Assembly (NCBI RefSeq): GCF_900109945.1
Contig: NZ_FOBX01000007.1
Coordinates: 186,001-250,000, forward strand
Origin: Bradyrhizobium sp. OK095
GTDB lineage: Bacteria; Pseudomonadota; Alphaproteobacteria; Rhizobiales; Xanthobacteraceae
Reading direction: 5' to 3'
DNA length: 64,000 bases
A model generated the notes under the pieces. The model was not told the DNA's origin and searched no databases. It saw nothing but the letters and a program-made list of their open reading frames with translations. The position numbers were made by a program, and so were the translations under genes. Of the stretch, positions 18,177 through 28,040 are shown in pieces. Each line of letters opens with the position of its first letter. Position 1 is the stretch's first letter.

Positions 18177-20366
18177 ATGAACCAGTGCCTACGCTCGCTC
18201 GCGTGTGTCGTTGCCATGGCCGCCTTGGCGCTTCTCCCGACGGAGCTGGCGGCGAAGAGCAAGTCATCAGCGCCGAAAAAAACGCATGAGGCCAAAGCCG
18301 GCAAGCAGCGCCATGCTGCGACCGGCAAGCACGGCAAGCATGCCGAGGCCAAACGCAAGTCGAAGAAGCAGGATGACGAGCCCGCGGACAAGCCGGCGGC
18401 GCCGCCGCTGACCGGCGACCTCGCCGCGCTGAAGGACGCGATCGATCTCGCGCGCAAGGGCAAGACCGACGATGCGACCGCCGCACGCGACCGTATCGCT
18501 GACCCTGCCGGACAGAAGCTCGCCGACTGGTTCATGCTGCGCCATTCCGAGAGCACGGCACCTTTCAAGCGCTACGCCGCCTTCGTCGTCGCCAATCCGG
18601 ACTGGCCGAGCAGCGCACTTTTGCGCCGCCGCGCCGAGGCGCGGCTGTGGCAGGAGAAGAGCGACGCGGCCATTGTGCACAAATTCACGATGGACCGCCC
18701 GACCAGCGCCAAGGGCAAGTTCGCGCTCGCCCGCGTGCTGCTGGCTGAAGGCGATAACGACAGGGCAACGCGCCTCGTCCGCGACGCCTGGCGCTCGGAG
18801 GAATTGTCCGAACGCAGCGAGGAGGAGTCCTACGAGGCGTTCCGCGATCTCTTCACCGCTGAGGATCACCGCGCCCGCATGGACAAGCGGCTCGGCGCCA
18901 AGGACTATGCCGGCGCAAGGCGCGCGGCCAAGCGGCTCGGCGAGGATGCGCTCGCGATCGTGAAAGCCTGCTCCGCCGTCACCGGCAAGGCCAGCAAGGC
19001 CAAGGACTATCTCGACGACGTCTCGACAGAAGCGCGCCGCGACCTCGGCTATGTCCTCTGCCGCGCGCAATGGCATCTCCAGAACGACCGCATCGACGAC
19101 GCGGCCGAGGTGATCCTGGCCGCCGCACCCGACACGATGGCGGCGCAGGACACGGATGCGTGGTGGCGCGAACGCCGCCTGCTGGCGCGAAAGCTGCTCG
19201 ACCAGGGCAAGTCTAGGACGGCCTACGACGTGGTGCGCGCCGCAGCGATCCCGGCGATGGAGGTCTACCGCGTCGACTATCATTTCATGTGCGGCTGGAT
19301 CGCGCTGCGCTATCTCGACGATCCCAGGGCGGCGATGGTGCATTTCGCCGCGATCGACGAAGGCTCGCCCAATCCGCTCGCGCTGTCGCGCGCGCATTAC
19401 TGGCGCGGCCGCGCCGCCGAAGCGATGGGCGCGACTGCGGACGCGCAGCTGAGCTATCGGACCGCGGCGCGCTATCCGACCGCCTATTACGGCCAGCTCG
19501 CCCGCGCCAGGCTTGGCCTCGACCGGATCGAGCTGCGGCCGCCCTCGCCCGTGCTGGCCTCAGCCGACGCGCCGCCATCGGATGAGCGCGTGCGCGCCGC
19601 CGAGATGCTCTACGGCGTCGGCGAGCGCGACATGGTGTTTTACTACGCCGAGGATTTCGCCAAGGAGAGCACCGACGTCGCAGCGCTCGAAGCACTCGGC
19701 GAGCTCGCCGGCCGGCGCAACGACGCGCGCGTGATGCTGGAGGTCGGCAAATCGGCGCTGGCGCGCGGGCTCGCGCTCGACCATTACGCGTTCCCGACCA
19801 TCGGCATCCCCGAGCACAAGCAGGTCGCGCCCGCGATCGAGACCAGCGTGATCTATTCGGTGGCGCGCACCGAAAGCTCGTTCGACCAGCGCGACAAGTC
19901 GTCCGCCAATGCGGTCGGCCTGATGCAGGTGACGCCGGAAGCGGGCCGCGATACCGCAAAGCGCTTCGGCCTAACCTACGATTGGGACAAGATGGTCTCC
20001 GATCCCGTCTACAACACGCAGATGGGCGCGGCCGAGCTCAGCGCGCTGCTGTCGGAATATCGCGGCGACCAGATCATGACCTTCGCCGGCTACAATGCCG
20101 GCCGCGGCCGCGTTCGCGAATGGGTGCAGGCGCACGGCGACCCCCGCGACCCCAAGGTCGATCCGGTCGACTGGGTCGAGCGCATCCCGCTCTCGGAGAC
20201 GCGCAACTACGTCCAGCGCGTGATGGAGAACGTGCGGGTGTATCGCGCAAGGTTCGAGGGCAGCGGCGCGGTCGCCGGCAAGAGCGACGAACGCGTGGTG
20301 GCGAAGGATGCCAGCGCCGCCCCGCGCGCTGCCGCGACGCCGGTGGGATTTAACGGGTCGGAATAG
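18177..20366 (+). CDS. slt: Soluble lytic murein transglycosylase
   Basis: 729 residues. A signal peptide (MNQCLRSLACVVAMAALALLPTELAA) is followed by an unusually basic, His/Lys-rich linker of about 50 residues, then a long helical superhelix (U and L domains) and a C-terminal Slt catalytic domain. The catalytic Glu is near residue 565 in ARTESSFDQRD; NAVGLMQVTPEAG, AGYNAGRGRVREW and ETRNYVQRVMEN are the other family motifs. It cleaves peptidoglycan glycan strands to 1,6-anhydro products in the periplasm. The basic linker may hold it to the cell wall or to DNA-like polymers; this is a guess. It is a single gene. Confidence 0.94.
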   Translation: MNQCLRSLACVVAMAALALLPTELAAKSKSSAPKKTHEAKAGKQRHAATGKHGKHAEAKRKSKKQDDEPADKPAAPPLTGDLAALKDAIDLARKGKTDDATAARDRIADPAGQKLADWFMLRHSESTAPFKRYAAFVVANPDWPSSALLRRRAEARLWQEKSDAAIVHKFTMDRPTSAKGKFALARVLLAEGDNDRATRLVRDAWRSEELSERSEEESYEAFRDLFTAEDHRARMDKRLGAKDYAGARRAAKRLGEDALAIVKACSAVTGKASKAKDYLDDVSTEARRDLGYVLCRAQWHLQNDRIDDAAEVILAAAPDTMAAQDTDAWWRERRLLARKLLDQGKSRTAYDVVRAAAIPAMEVYRVDYHFMCGWIALRYLDDPRAAMVHFAAIDEGSPNPLALSRAHYWRGRAAEAMGATADAQLSYRTAARYPTAYYGQLARARLGLDRIELRPPSPVLASADAPPSDERVRAAEMLYGVGERDMVFYYAEDFAKESTDVAALEALGELAGRRNDARVMLEVGKSALARGLALDHYAFPTIGIPEHKQVAPAIETSVIYSVARTESSFDQRDKSSANAVGLMQVTPEAGRDTAKRFGLTYDWDKMVSDPVYNTQMGAAELSALLSEYRGDQIMTFAGYNAGRGRVREWVQAHGDPRDPKVDPVDWVERIPLSETRNYVQRVMENVRVYRARFEGSGAVAGKSDERVVAKDASAAPRAAATPVGFNGSE

Positions 20367-20373
20367 CGAGCTT

Positions 20374-20460
20374 CGTAGGGTCGATTAGCCGGAGGCGTAA
20401 TCCACCTCTTCTCGCGCGGCAAAGAACTTGGTGGATTACGCTTCGCTAATCCACCCTACG
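20374..20460. repeat. Palindromic intergenic repeat (GTAGGGT...GCGTAATCCACC type)
   Basis: Between the convergent slt and tctC-like genes, CGTAGGGTCGATTAGCC plus GGCGTAATCCACC is mirrored by GGTGGATTACG plus CTAATCCACCCTACG, giving a long imperfect hairpin. I recognise it as a repeat common in Bradyrhizobium. A second element with the same outer ends (CGTAGGGTGGG) lies at 24340-24429. It may also act as a two-way terminator here. Confidence 0.8.
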
Positions 20461-20476
20461 CAGCTACGAGACCCCC

Positions 20477-21448
20477 TCATTCCACCGTGATGTTCGCCGC
20501 CTTGATGATCGGCCACCATTTCGCGATTTCGGCCTTTTGCCGCGCGCCGAGCGCCTCCGGGGTGAGCTGATCCTTCGGCGTCATCTCGAGGCCCTGGCTT
20601 TCGAGCTGCTTCTTCACGGCGGGATCGTTCAGCGCCTCCACGGCGGCAGCATTGAGCCTGGTGACGATCTCCTTCGGCGTGCCCTTGGGCACCCACAGGC
20701 CCGACCACAGCGTCATGTTGAAGCCTTTCAGCCCCGCCTCCTCCGCGGTCGGAATCTCCGGCGCCGAGGCGAGGCGCTTGTCGTCGGTGACGGCGTAGGC
20801 GCGGATGGTGCCGGCGCGGACCTGGTTGATGGAATTGGAGGTCTGGTCGACGATGACGTCGATCTGGCCGGCGATGAGATCATTGAGCGCAGGCGCCGTG
20901 CCGCGATACGGCACATATTGCAGCTTGATGCCGCTGACGCTCTCGAAATAGACGCCGGCGATATGGCTGCCGGAGCCCGCGCCGGCGGTCCCGGCGGTCG
21001 GCGGCGACGGCCGCGATTTCAGCCACTCCATCAGCTCTTTCAGCGAGGTCGCAGGCACCGCGGTCTTACTGACGACGATCATGGGGTTGCTGGGCAAGAG
21101 CACCACCGGCTCGAGATCGGCGACGAGGTCGTATTTGAGCTTGTAGACGGCACCGTTGGCGACATGGGTGCCGAGATGGCCGAACGAGATCGTGTATCCA
21201 TCCGGCGGCGACTGCACGGCGCGGCCGACGCCGATCGAGCCGCCCGCACCGGTGACGTTCTCGATCACCAGCGGCTGGCCGAGCGAGGTCCGCATCCGCT
21301 CTGCAAGCACGCGCGCCATCGCATCCGACGGGCCGCCGGCGGCGAAGGGAATAATGATTGTGATGGGATGCGAGGGATAGTCGTCGGCGCGCGCAGCACT
21401 TGCAACAGCGAGAATGCCGATCAGCCCGGCCCAGACCGCGTTCTTCAT
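20477..21448 (-). CDS. TctC/Bug-type periplasmic solute-binding protein
   Basis: 323-residue secreted protein of the tripartite tricarboxylate transporter receptor family. The signal peptide is MKNAVWAGLIGILAVASAARA. Family motifs are YPSHPITIIIPFAAGGPSDAMAR, ENVTGAGGSIGVGRA, and the C-terminal half with GLWVPKGTPKEIVTRLNAA. Such proteins bind small carboxylates. No TctA/TctB membrane genes are adjacent, which is usual for the very numerous orphan Bug proteins of this group. Substrate unknown. Confidence 0.92.
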   Translation of the reverse strand: MKNAVWAGLIGILAVASAARADDYPSHPITIIIPFAAGGPSDAMARVLAERMRTSLGQPLVIENVTGAGGSIGVGRAVQSPPDGYTISFGHLGTHVANGAVYKLKYDLVADLEPVVLLPSNPMIVVSKTAVPATSLKELMEWLKSRPSPPTAGTAGAGSGSHIAGVYFESVSGIKLQYVPYRGTAPALNDLIAGQIDVIVDQTSNSINQVRAGTIRAYAVTDDKRLASAPEIPTAEEAGLKGFNMTLWSGLWVPKGTPKEIVTRLNAAAVEALNDPAVKKQLESQGLEMTPKDQLTPEALGARQKAEIAKWWPIIKAANITVE

Positions 21449-21480
21449 GGTGGTCTCCTCGACGATTCTTGTTTTTCTTT

Positions 21481-21621
21481 ACCTCGCCCCGCTTGCGGGG
21501 AGAGGTCGAATTCGTGCGCAGCGCGAATTCGGGTGAGGGGGTACAGGTCTCACGAATATCTCATTCGCGGAGAGAGGCCCCTCACCCCAACCCTCTCCCC
21601 GTAAGAACGGGGCGAGGGAGA
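21481..21621. repeat. Intergenic repeat with inverted CTCGCCCCG...CGGGGCGAG ends
   Basis: Starts ACCTCGCCCCGCTTGCGGGGAGAGGTCG and ends CCCAACCCTCTCCCCGTAAG then AACGGGGCGAGGGAG, with GGGTGAGGGG and CCCCTCACCC as inner inverted arms. I recognise this kind as a widely scattered intergenic repeat in Rhizobiales. It fills most of the gap between the tctC-like gene and threonine synthase. Confidence 0.75.
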
Positions 21622-21626
21622 AGAAG

Positions 21627-22868
21627 CTAGAACTGCGTGTAGTCGATCGGCTTGTGGCGATCGAGCGTGCGGTCGACCTTCGGCAGCGGGTACTTCAGCC
21701 CGGTCGCGCAGTTGAACAGCATGACGCGTTCGGTCTTGCTGACGCGGCCGTCGGCGAGGCTGTCCTTGTAGGCGGCGTAGGTCGCGGCGCCCTCGGGGCA
21801 GAGCAGCAGCCCCTCCTCGCGCGCGACCTCGTTCAGCGCCGCCGAGATCTTGTCATCATCGACCGCAATGGCAAAGCCCTTGCTCTGCCGCACCGCGCGC
21901 AGGATGAGGAAATCGCCGATCGCCTGCGGCACGCGGATGCCCGACGCGATGGTGTGGGCGTCCTCCCAGCGCGTCGCATGCTCGGTGCCGGCATCATAAG
22001 CGCGCACCATCGGCGCGCAGCCGGAGGCCTGCACCGCGACCATGCGCGGGCGCTTGCTGCCGATGAAGCCGATCTTCTCGAGCTCGTCAAAGGCCTTCCA
22101 CATGCCGATCAGGCCGGTGCCGCCGCCGGTCGGATAGAAGATCACGTCGGGCACGTCCCAGCCGAGCTGCTCGGCGAGCTCCAGGCCCATCGTCTTCTTG
22201 CCCTCGATGCGGTACGGCTCCTTCAGCGTCGAGGTGTCGAACCAGCCGACTTTTGCTTTGCCCTCGCCGACGATCTTGCCGCAATCATCGATATAGCCGT
22301 TGACGCGGTAGACGGTCGCGCCCTGCAGCTCGATCTCGCTGACATTCACCTCGGGCGTATCGGCCGGGCAGAAGATCGTGGTCTTGATGCCGCAGGACGT
22401 GGCATAGGCCGCGAGCGCCGCGCCGGCATTGCCGTTGGTCGGCATCGCCATGTGCTTGATGCCGAGCGCCTTGCCCATCGACACCGCCATCACCAGGCCG
22501 CGCGCCTTGAACGAGCCGGTCGGCAGCCGCCCCTCGTCCTTGACGATGATCTCGCCGCCGCCGAGCTTCTTCCCGAGCTTCGGCAGCCGGATCAGCGGCG
22601 TCGTGACCTCGCCGAGCGAGACGATGTCCTGGCATTTGCGCACCGGCAGCAGCTCGCGGTAGCGCCACATGTCGGCGGGGCGCTGGCTCAGTGCGTCCTT
22701 GGTCAGCGCCTTCTTCACGCCGGCGAGGTCGTAGCGAACGAGTAGCGGCTTGCCGGCCTTCGACAGATTATGGATCTGGTCGGCCGGATAATGATCGCCC
22801 TCCATCGCGCATTCCAGATGGGTGACGAAGGACGGGCGTTCGATGGTGAGGTTATCGTTGTCTTTCAC
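21627..22868 (-). CDS. thrC: Threonine synthase-like PLP enzyme
   Basis: 413-residue fold-type II PLP enzyme. The Schiff-base lysine is in PTGSFKARGLVMA, the phosphate-binding loop in TNGNAGAALAAYA and the glycine-rich YPTGGGTGLIGMW. It belongs to the shorter threonine synthase class and should convert O-phosphohomoserine to threonine. It lies only 25 bp downstream of lpdA on the same strand, so it may be read with the pdh operon. A related beta-elimination activity (threonine or diaminopropionate lyase) is a less likely alternative; most Rhizobiales also have a longer ThrC elsewhere, so this could be a second paralogue. Confidence 0.78.
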   Translation of the reverse strand: MKDNDNLTIERPSFVTHLECAMEGDHYPADQIHNLSKAGKPLLVRYDLAGVKKALTKDALSQRPADMWRYRELLPVRKCQDIVSLGEVTTPLIRLPKLGKKLGGGEIIVKDEGRLPTGSFKARGLVMAVSMGKALGIKHMAMPTNGNAGAALAAYATSCGIKTTIFCPADTPEVNVSEIELQGATVYRVNGYIDDCGKIVGEGKAKVGWFDTSTLKEPYRIEGKKTMGLELAEQLGWDVPDVIFYPTGGGTGLIGMWKAFDELEKIGFIGSKRPRMVAVQASGCAPMVRAYDAGTEHATRWEDAHTIASGIRVPQAIGDFLILRAVRQSKGFAIAVDDDKISAALNEVAREEGLLLCPEGAATYAAYKDSLADGRVSKTERVMLFNCATGLKYPLPKVDRTLDRHKPIDYTQF

Positions 22869-22893
22869 GATTATTCCTTCGTGTTGCCGAGGT

Positions 22894-24315
22894 TCAAATG
22901 TTCAGTACGCGCCCATAAGCATCCAGCACGGCTTCCTTCATCATCTCCGACAGCGTCGGATGCGGGAACACCGTGTGCATCAGCTCTTCTTCCGTGGTCT
23001 CCAGGTTCATCGCGACGACGTAGCCCTGGATCAGCTCGGTCACTTCGGCGCCGACCATGTGGGCGCCGAGCAGCTGGCCGGTCTTCTTGTCGAAGATCAC
23101 CTTGACCAGACCCTGGTCCTCGCCGAGCGCGATCGCCTTGCCGTTGCCGACGAAGGGGAAGCGGCCGACGCGGATTTCGCGGCCATTCTCCTTGGCCTTG
23201 GCTTCAGTCAGACCAACCGAGGCGACCTGCGGCTGGCAATAGGTGCAGCCGGGTATCAGCAGCTTGTCCATGGGGTGCGGATGCAGGCCCTTGATCGCCT
23301 CGACGCAGATCACGCCCTCATGCTCGGCCTTGTGCGCGAGCATCGGGGGACCAGCGACGTCGCCGATGGCGTAGATGCCGGGGATGTTGGTCTTGCCGTA
23401 ACCGTCGATCACGATGCAGCCGCGGTCGGTTTTGACGCCGAGCTTTTCGAGGCCGAGATTTTCGATGTTGCCGACCACGCCGACCGCCGAGATCACGCGC
23501 TCGAACTCGGTAGTCACAGGCTTGCCCTTGCCGTCGTCGATGGTGGCAACGACGCTGTCGGCCTTCTTCTCGAGTTTTGTCACTTTGGTCGAGGACATGA
23601 TCTTGATGCCCTGCTTCTCCAGACGCTTGCGCGCAAGGCCGGCGATCTCGGCATCTTCGACCGGCAGGATCTGCGGCAGCACTTCCACCACGGTGACGTC
23701 AGAACCCATCGTGTGGAAGAATGAGGCGAACTCGATGCCGATCGCGCCGGAGCCGACCACCAGCAGCGATTTCGGCATCTTCTCCGGGACCATCGCTTCA
23801 AAATAGGTCCAGATCAGCTTCTTGTCGGGCTCGAGCCCCGGCAGCACGCGCGGGCGCGCGCCGGTCGCGACGATGATATGCTTGGCCTGATAAGCCCCCT
23901 CGCCGAGCGTCCCTTTGGGACCTTCGACGTCGGACTTCTTCACGGTGACCTTGCCGGGCGCATCGATCGAGGCGGCGCCCCAGATCACGCTGACCTTGTT
24001 CTTCTTCATCAGGAAGCCGACGCCGTCGTTCAGCCGCTTGGAGACGCCGCGCGAGCGCTGCACCACCGCTTTCGGATCGAACGAGACGTTGTCCGCCGAC
24101 AGGCCGTAATCCTTGGCATGCTGCATGTAGTGGTAGATCTCGGCCGAGCGCAGCAGCGCCTTGGTCGGGATACAGCCCCAGTTCAGGCAGATGCCGCCGA
24201 GATAGGATTTCTCGACAATCGCAACCTTGAAACCAAGCTGAGCGGCCCGGATCGCGGTGACATAGCCGCCGGGACCGGAGCCGATGATGATGACGTCGAA
24301 GGATGTGTCGGCCAT
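22894..24315 (-). CDS. lpdA: Dihydrolipoyl dehydrogenase (E3)
   Basis: 473-residue flavoprotein disulfide reductase that reoxidises the dihydrolipoyl groups of the pyruvate dehydrogenase E2 with NAD. FAD motif DVIIIGSGPGGYVTAIRAAQ, redox disulfide GGICLNWGCIPTKALL, NAD motif LLVVGSGAIGIEFASFF, and the C-terminal active-site His-Glu in HTVFPHPTLSEMMKEA. Start MADTSFDVII is preferred to the ATG 12 bp upstream. It is the last pdh gene, separated from pdhC by 131 bp that carry a palindromic repeat, which may lower or stabilise its message. Confidence 0.96.
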   Translation of the reverse strand: MADTSFDVIIIGSGPGGYVTAIRAAQLGFKVAIVEKSYLGGICLNWGCIPTKALLRSAEIYHYMQHAKDYGLSADNVSFDPKAVVQRSRGVSKRLNDGVGFLMKKNKVSVIWGAASIDAPGKVTVKKSDVEGPKGTLGEGAYQAKHIIVATGARPRVLPGLEPDKKLIWTYFEAMVPEKMPKSLLVVGSGAIGIEFASFFHTMGSDVTVVEVLPQILPVEDAEIAGLARKRLEKQGIKIMSSTKVTKLEKKADSVVATIDDGKGKPVTTEFERVISAVGVVGNIENLGLEKLGVKTDRGCIVIDGYGKTNIPGIYAIGDVAGPPMLAHKAEHEGVICVEAIKGLHPHPMDKLLIPGCTYCQPQVASVGLTEAKAKENGREIRVGRFPFVGNGKAIALGEDQGLVKVIFDKKTGQLLGAHMVGAEVTELIQGYVVAMNLETTEEELMHTVFPHPTLSEMMKEAVLDAYGRVLNI

Positions 24316-24339
24316 TGCGGCTCCCATTCAACTGAACTT

Positions 24340-24429
24340 CGTAGGGTGGGCAAAGCGAAGCGTGCCCACCGCCTTCCAACGCTATGAAATAAGGTGGGCA
24401 CGGCGCTTCGCGCCTTTGCCCACCCTACG
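24340..24429. repeat. Palindromic intergenic repeat (GTAGGGTGGGCAAAG type)
   Basis: CGTAGGGTGGGCAAAG at the left is mirrored by CTTTGCCCACCCTACG at the right, with inner arms GCGTGCCCACC and GGTGGGCACGGCGC, making a hairpin of about 90 nt between pdhC and lpdA. It shares its ends with 20374-20460 and looks like a common Bradyrhizobium repeat. Being inside an operon, it is transcribed. Confidence 0.8.
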
Positions 24430-24446
24430 TATGCACGGTCCGCTTC

Positions 24447-25790
24447 TCACACCATCATCATGACGGGATTTTCGATCAGCTGCTTGAAGGCGCCGATCAG
24501 CTCGGCGCCGAGCGCGCCGTCGATGGCGCGGTGATCGCACGACAGCGTCACGCTCATCATATGCGCGATCTCGATCTTGCCGCCGCGCACCACGGGCCGC
24601 TCCTCGCTGGTACCGACCGCAAGGATGGTCGCATGCGGCGGGTTGATCACGGCGGTGAAGTGGCTGATGCCGAACATGCCGAGGTTGGAGACGGCGGTGG
24701 TGCCGCCCTGGTATTCCTCGGGCTTCAGCTTGCGCGAACGGGCGCGCGCGGCAAAATCCTTCATCTCGTTGGAGATGGTCGAGAGCGTCTTGGTCTCGGC
24801 CTTGCGGATGATCGGCGTGATCAGGCCGCCGGGCATCGCGACCGCAACGCCGACGTCGGAATGGTGGTGCTTGACCATGCCGCTTTCGGTCCAGCTGACA
24901 TTGCAGTTCGGGATCCTCTGCAGCGCCACCGCCATCGCCTTGATGACGAAGTCGTTGACCGAGATCTTGTAGAGCGGCTTCTTTTCCTTGTCCTTGGGAG
25001 CCGCCGCGTTGATCTCCTCGCGCGCGGCCATCAGCTTGCCGATGTCGCAGTCGATCGTGAGGAAGAAATGCGGGACGTTCTGGATCGACGCGGTCAGGCG
25101 CTGCGCGATGGTGCGGCGCATGCCGTCATGCGGGACGACCTCGTAGGAGCCGGGCTCGAACAGCGACAGGATCTGCTTGTCCGACATGGTCGGCGCGGCC
25201 GAGGGCGCGGATGAAGGCGCCGCGGCGGGGGCCTTGAGGCCCTTGCCGGACTTGGCCTGCTCGACGTCGCGGGCGACGACACGGCCGTGCGGGCCGGTGC
25301 CGGTGACCATCGCAACGTCGACGCCGGAATCCTTTGCGAGGCGGCGCGCCAGCGGTGAGGAGAACACGCGGCCGGCATGGCCGTTGCTCTGCACGGCCGG
25401 TGCTGCGGCCTGCGGCGCGGGTGCGGCGGCGGGCGGCGGAGCGGCCTTCGGGGCGGCGGGCGCCGGCGCAGCAGCGGGAGCCTCAGCAGCTTTCGGAGGC
25501 GCGGCCGACGCACTGGGCTTGGCAGCGCCAGCCGCCTTCACGTCCTCGCCTTCGCTGGCGAGCACCGCGATCACGTCATTGACCGGCACATCCTGCGTGC
25601 CCTCAGGCACCAGGATTTTGGCGATCGTGCCCTCGTCGATGGCCTCGACCTCCATGGTCGCCTTGTCGGTCTCGATCTCGGCGATGATATCGCCGGATTT
25701 GACCTTGTCGCCTTCCTTCTTCAGCCATTTGGCGAGGTTACCCTTCTCCATCGTTGGCGAGAGAGCGGGCATCAGGATGTTGATGGGCAT
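24447..25790 (-). CDS. pdhC: Pyruvate dehydrogenase E2, dihydrolipoamide acetyltransferase
   Basis: 447 residues. One N-terminal lipoyl domain with the modified Lys in EIETDKATMEVEA, an Ala/Pro-rich swinging linker, a peripheral-subunit-binding domain (SSPLARRLAKDSGVDVAMVTGTGPHGRVVARDV), a second linker, and the catalytic core ending in SCDHRAIDGALGAELIGAF with the active-site His and Asp. It forms the core of the complex that makes acetyl-CoA. Its ATG is 62 bp downstream of the deaminase stop, so it is probably in the same transcript as pdhA and pdhB. Confidence 0.96.
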   Translation of the reverse strand: MPINILMPALSPTMEKGNLAKWLKKEGDKVKSGDIIAEIETDKATMEVEAIDEGTIAKILVPEGTQDVPVNDVIAVLASEGEDVKAAGAAKPSASAAPPKAAEAPAAAPAPAAPKAAPPPAAAPAPQAAAPAVQSNGHAGRVFSSPLARRLAKDSGVDVAMVTGTGPHGRVVARDVEQAKSGKGLKAPAAAPSSAPSAAPTMSDKQILSLFEPGSYEVVPHDGMRRTIAQRLTASIQNVPHFFLTIDCDIGKLMAAREEINAAAPKDKEKKPLYKISVNDFVIKAMAVALQRIPNCNVSWTESGMVKHHHSDVGVAVAMPGGLITPIIRKAETKTLSTISNEMKDFAARARSRKLKPEEYQGGTTAVSNLGMFGISHFTAVINPPHATILAVGTSEERPVVRGGKIEIAHMMSVTLSCDHRAIDGALGAELIGAFKQLIENPVMMMV

Positions 25791-25852
25791 GCTGACCTCA
25801 AGAAGAACTTTGCAAAAATTCGTCCCCGAAAGTGAGAACGAACAGACCAGAT

Positions 25853-26305
25853 TTAGTTGCCGATGTCGCCTTGCCAGAGGCGCTCATTGGCAGGAACGGA
25901 ACGCCAATTCTTCATCATGGTGATGGAGCGGTCGTCGGCAAGATCGATCCAGGGGATGCCGAACTTGTCGAGAATGTCCTTGGATCCCTCGAAGGTGACG
26001 GATTCCCCGATCACCACCAGCTTGACCTTGAACAAAGCGAGCGCGCCGGCACACATCGAGCATGGCGACAGCGTGGTGTACATGATTGTGTCGTGGAACG
26101 AGATCGCACCGGCCTCGCGCAGGCAGCTCATCTCGCCGTGCAGGATCACGTTGTTTTCCTGCACACGATTGTTGTGGCCACGGGCGATGATCTTGTTCTC
26201 GCGCGTCAGCACGGCGCCGATCGGCAGGCCGCCCTGCGCGATCGAGTCCTGCGCCTCGCGGATCGCCTCGAGCATAAAATCGAAATGGTAGGATTCGATC
26301 GCCAC
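25853..26305 (-). CDS. Cytosine/nucleoside deaminase within the pdh operon
   Basis: 150-residue zinc deaminase. His56-Ala-Glu type motif appears as ILHGEMS (His56, Glu58), and the zinc cysteines as SPCSMC (Cys82, Cys85). The GTG at 26305 is the probable start, two bases after the DUF5076 stop; the longer upstream frame is non-coding. The overall sequence, including YTTLSPCSMCAGALALFKV and the C-terminal LWQGDIGN, recalls yeast cytosine deaminase Fcy1 more than TadA or GuaD. It should hydrolyse the amino group of cytosine or a related base. Its tight placement between pdhB and pdhC is unexplained. Confidence 0.85.
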   Translation of the reverse strand: MAIESYHFDFMLEAIREAQDSIAQGGLPIGAVLTRENKIIARGHNNRVQENNVILHGEMSCLREAGAISFHDTIMYTTLSPCSMCAGALALFKVKLVVIGESVTFEGSKDILDKFGIPWIDLADDRSITMMKNWRSVPANERLWQGDIGN

Positions 26306-26307
26306 GG

Positions 26308-26610
26308 TCAGTGCCCCTTGCTGCGCGGCGTCGTAGTGCCGGTGTCCGTCGGACGCTCGATCTCCGCCTGGAACATCTCGATGATCCGGTTCAGGGCGTC
26401 TTCCTCGGTATATTCGCTCTCGCGCGCATAGGCGCGCGCAGCGTGGCGGGCGAGATCGACCAGCAGCAGCCCCCACATGTCGGGCTCCTCGAAGGCCCGC
26501 TGGAACGCCATCGACAGCCCGCCGTCCAGCACGAATACGCGCAGGATCTCGACCGCATCATCGCGGGCGAGAACGTCGGGTGGCAATGGCTGCTCCTTCG
26601 GGCCCGTCAT
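26308..26610 (-). CDS. DUF5076 protein within the pdh operon
   Basis: 100-residue acidic, helical protein, MTGPKEQPLPPDVLARDDAVEILR onwards, matching what I recall as DUF5076. There is no signal or membrane helix. It starts 3 bp after the pdhB stop and ends 2 bp before the deaminase GTG, so it is surely cotranscribed. Function unknown; its fixed place beside pdh genes in relatives, if confirmed, would suggest a role in assembly or regulation of the complex. Confidence 0.8.
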   Translation of the reverse strand: MTGPKEQPLPPDVLARDDAVEILRVFVLDGGLSMAFQRAFEEPDMWGLLLVDLARHAARAYARESEYTEEDALNRIIEMFQAEIERPTDTGTTTPRSKGH

Positions 26611-26613
26611 GGC

Positions 26614-28011
<1,398 letters not shown>

Positions 28012-28040
28012 ATCGGCTCCAAAAGAAAGCTTGCGCGCGT

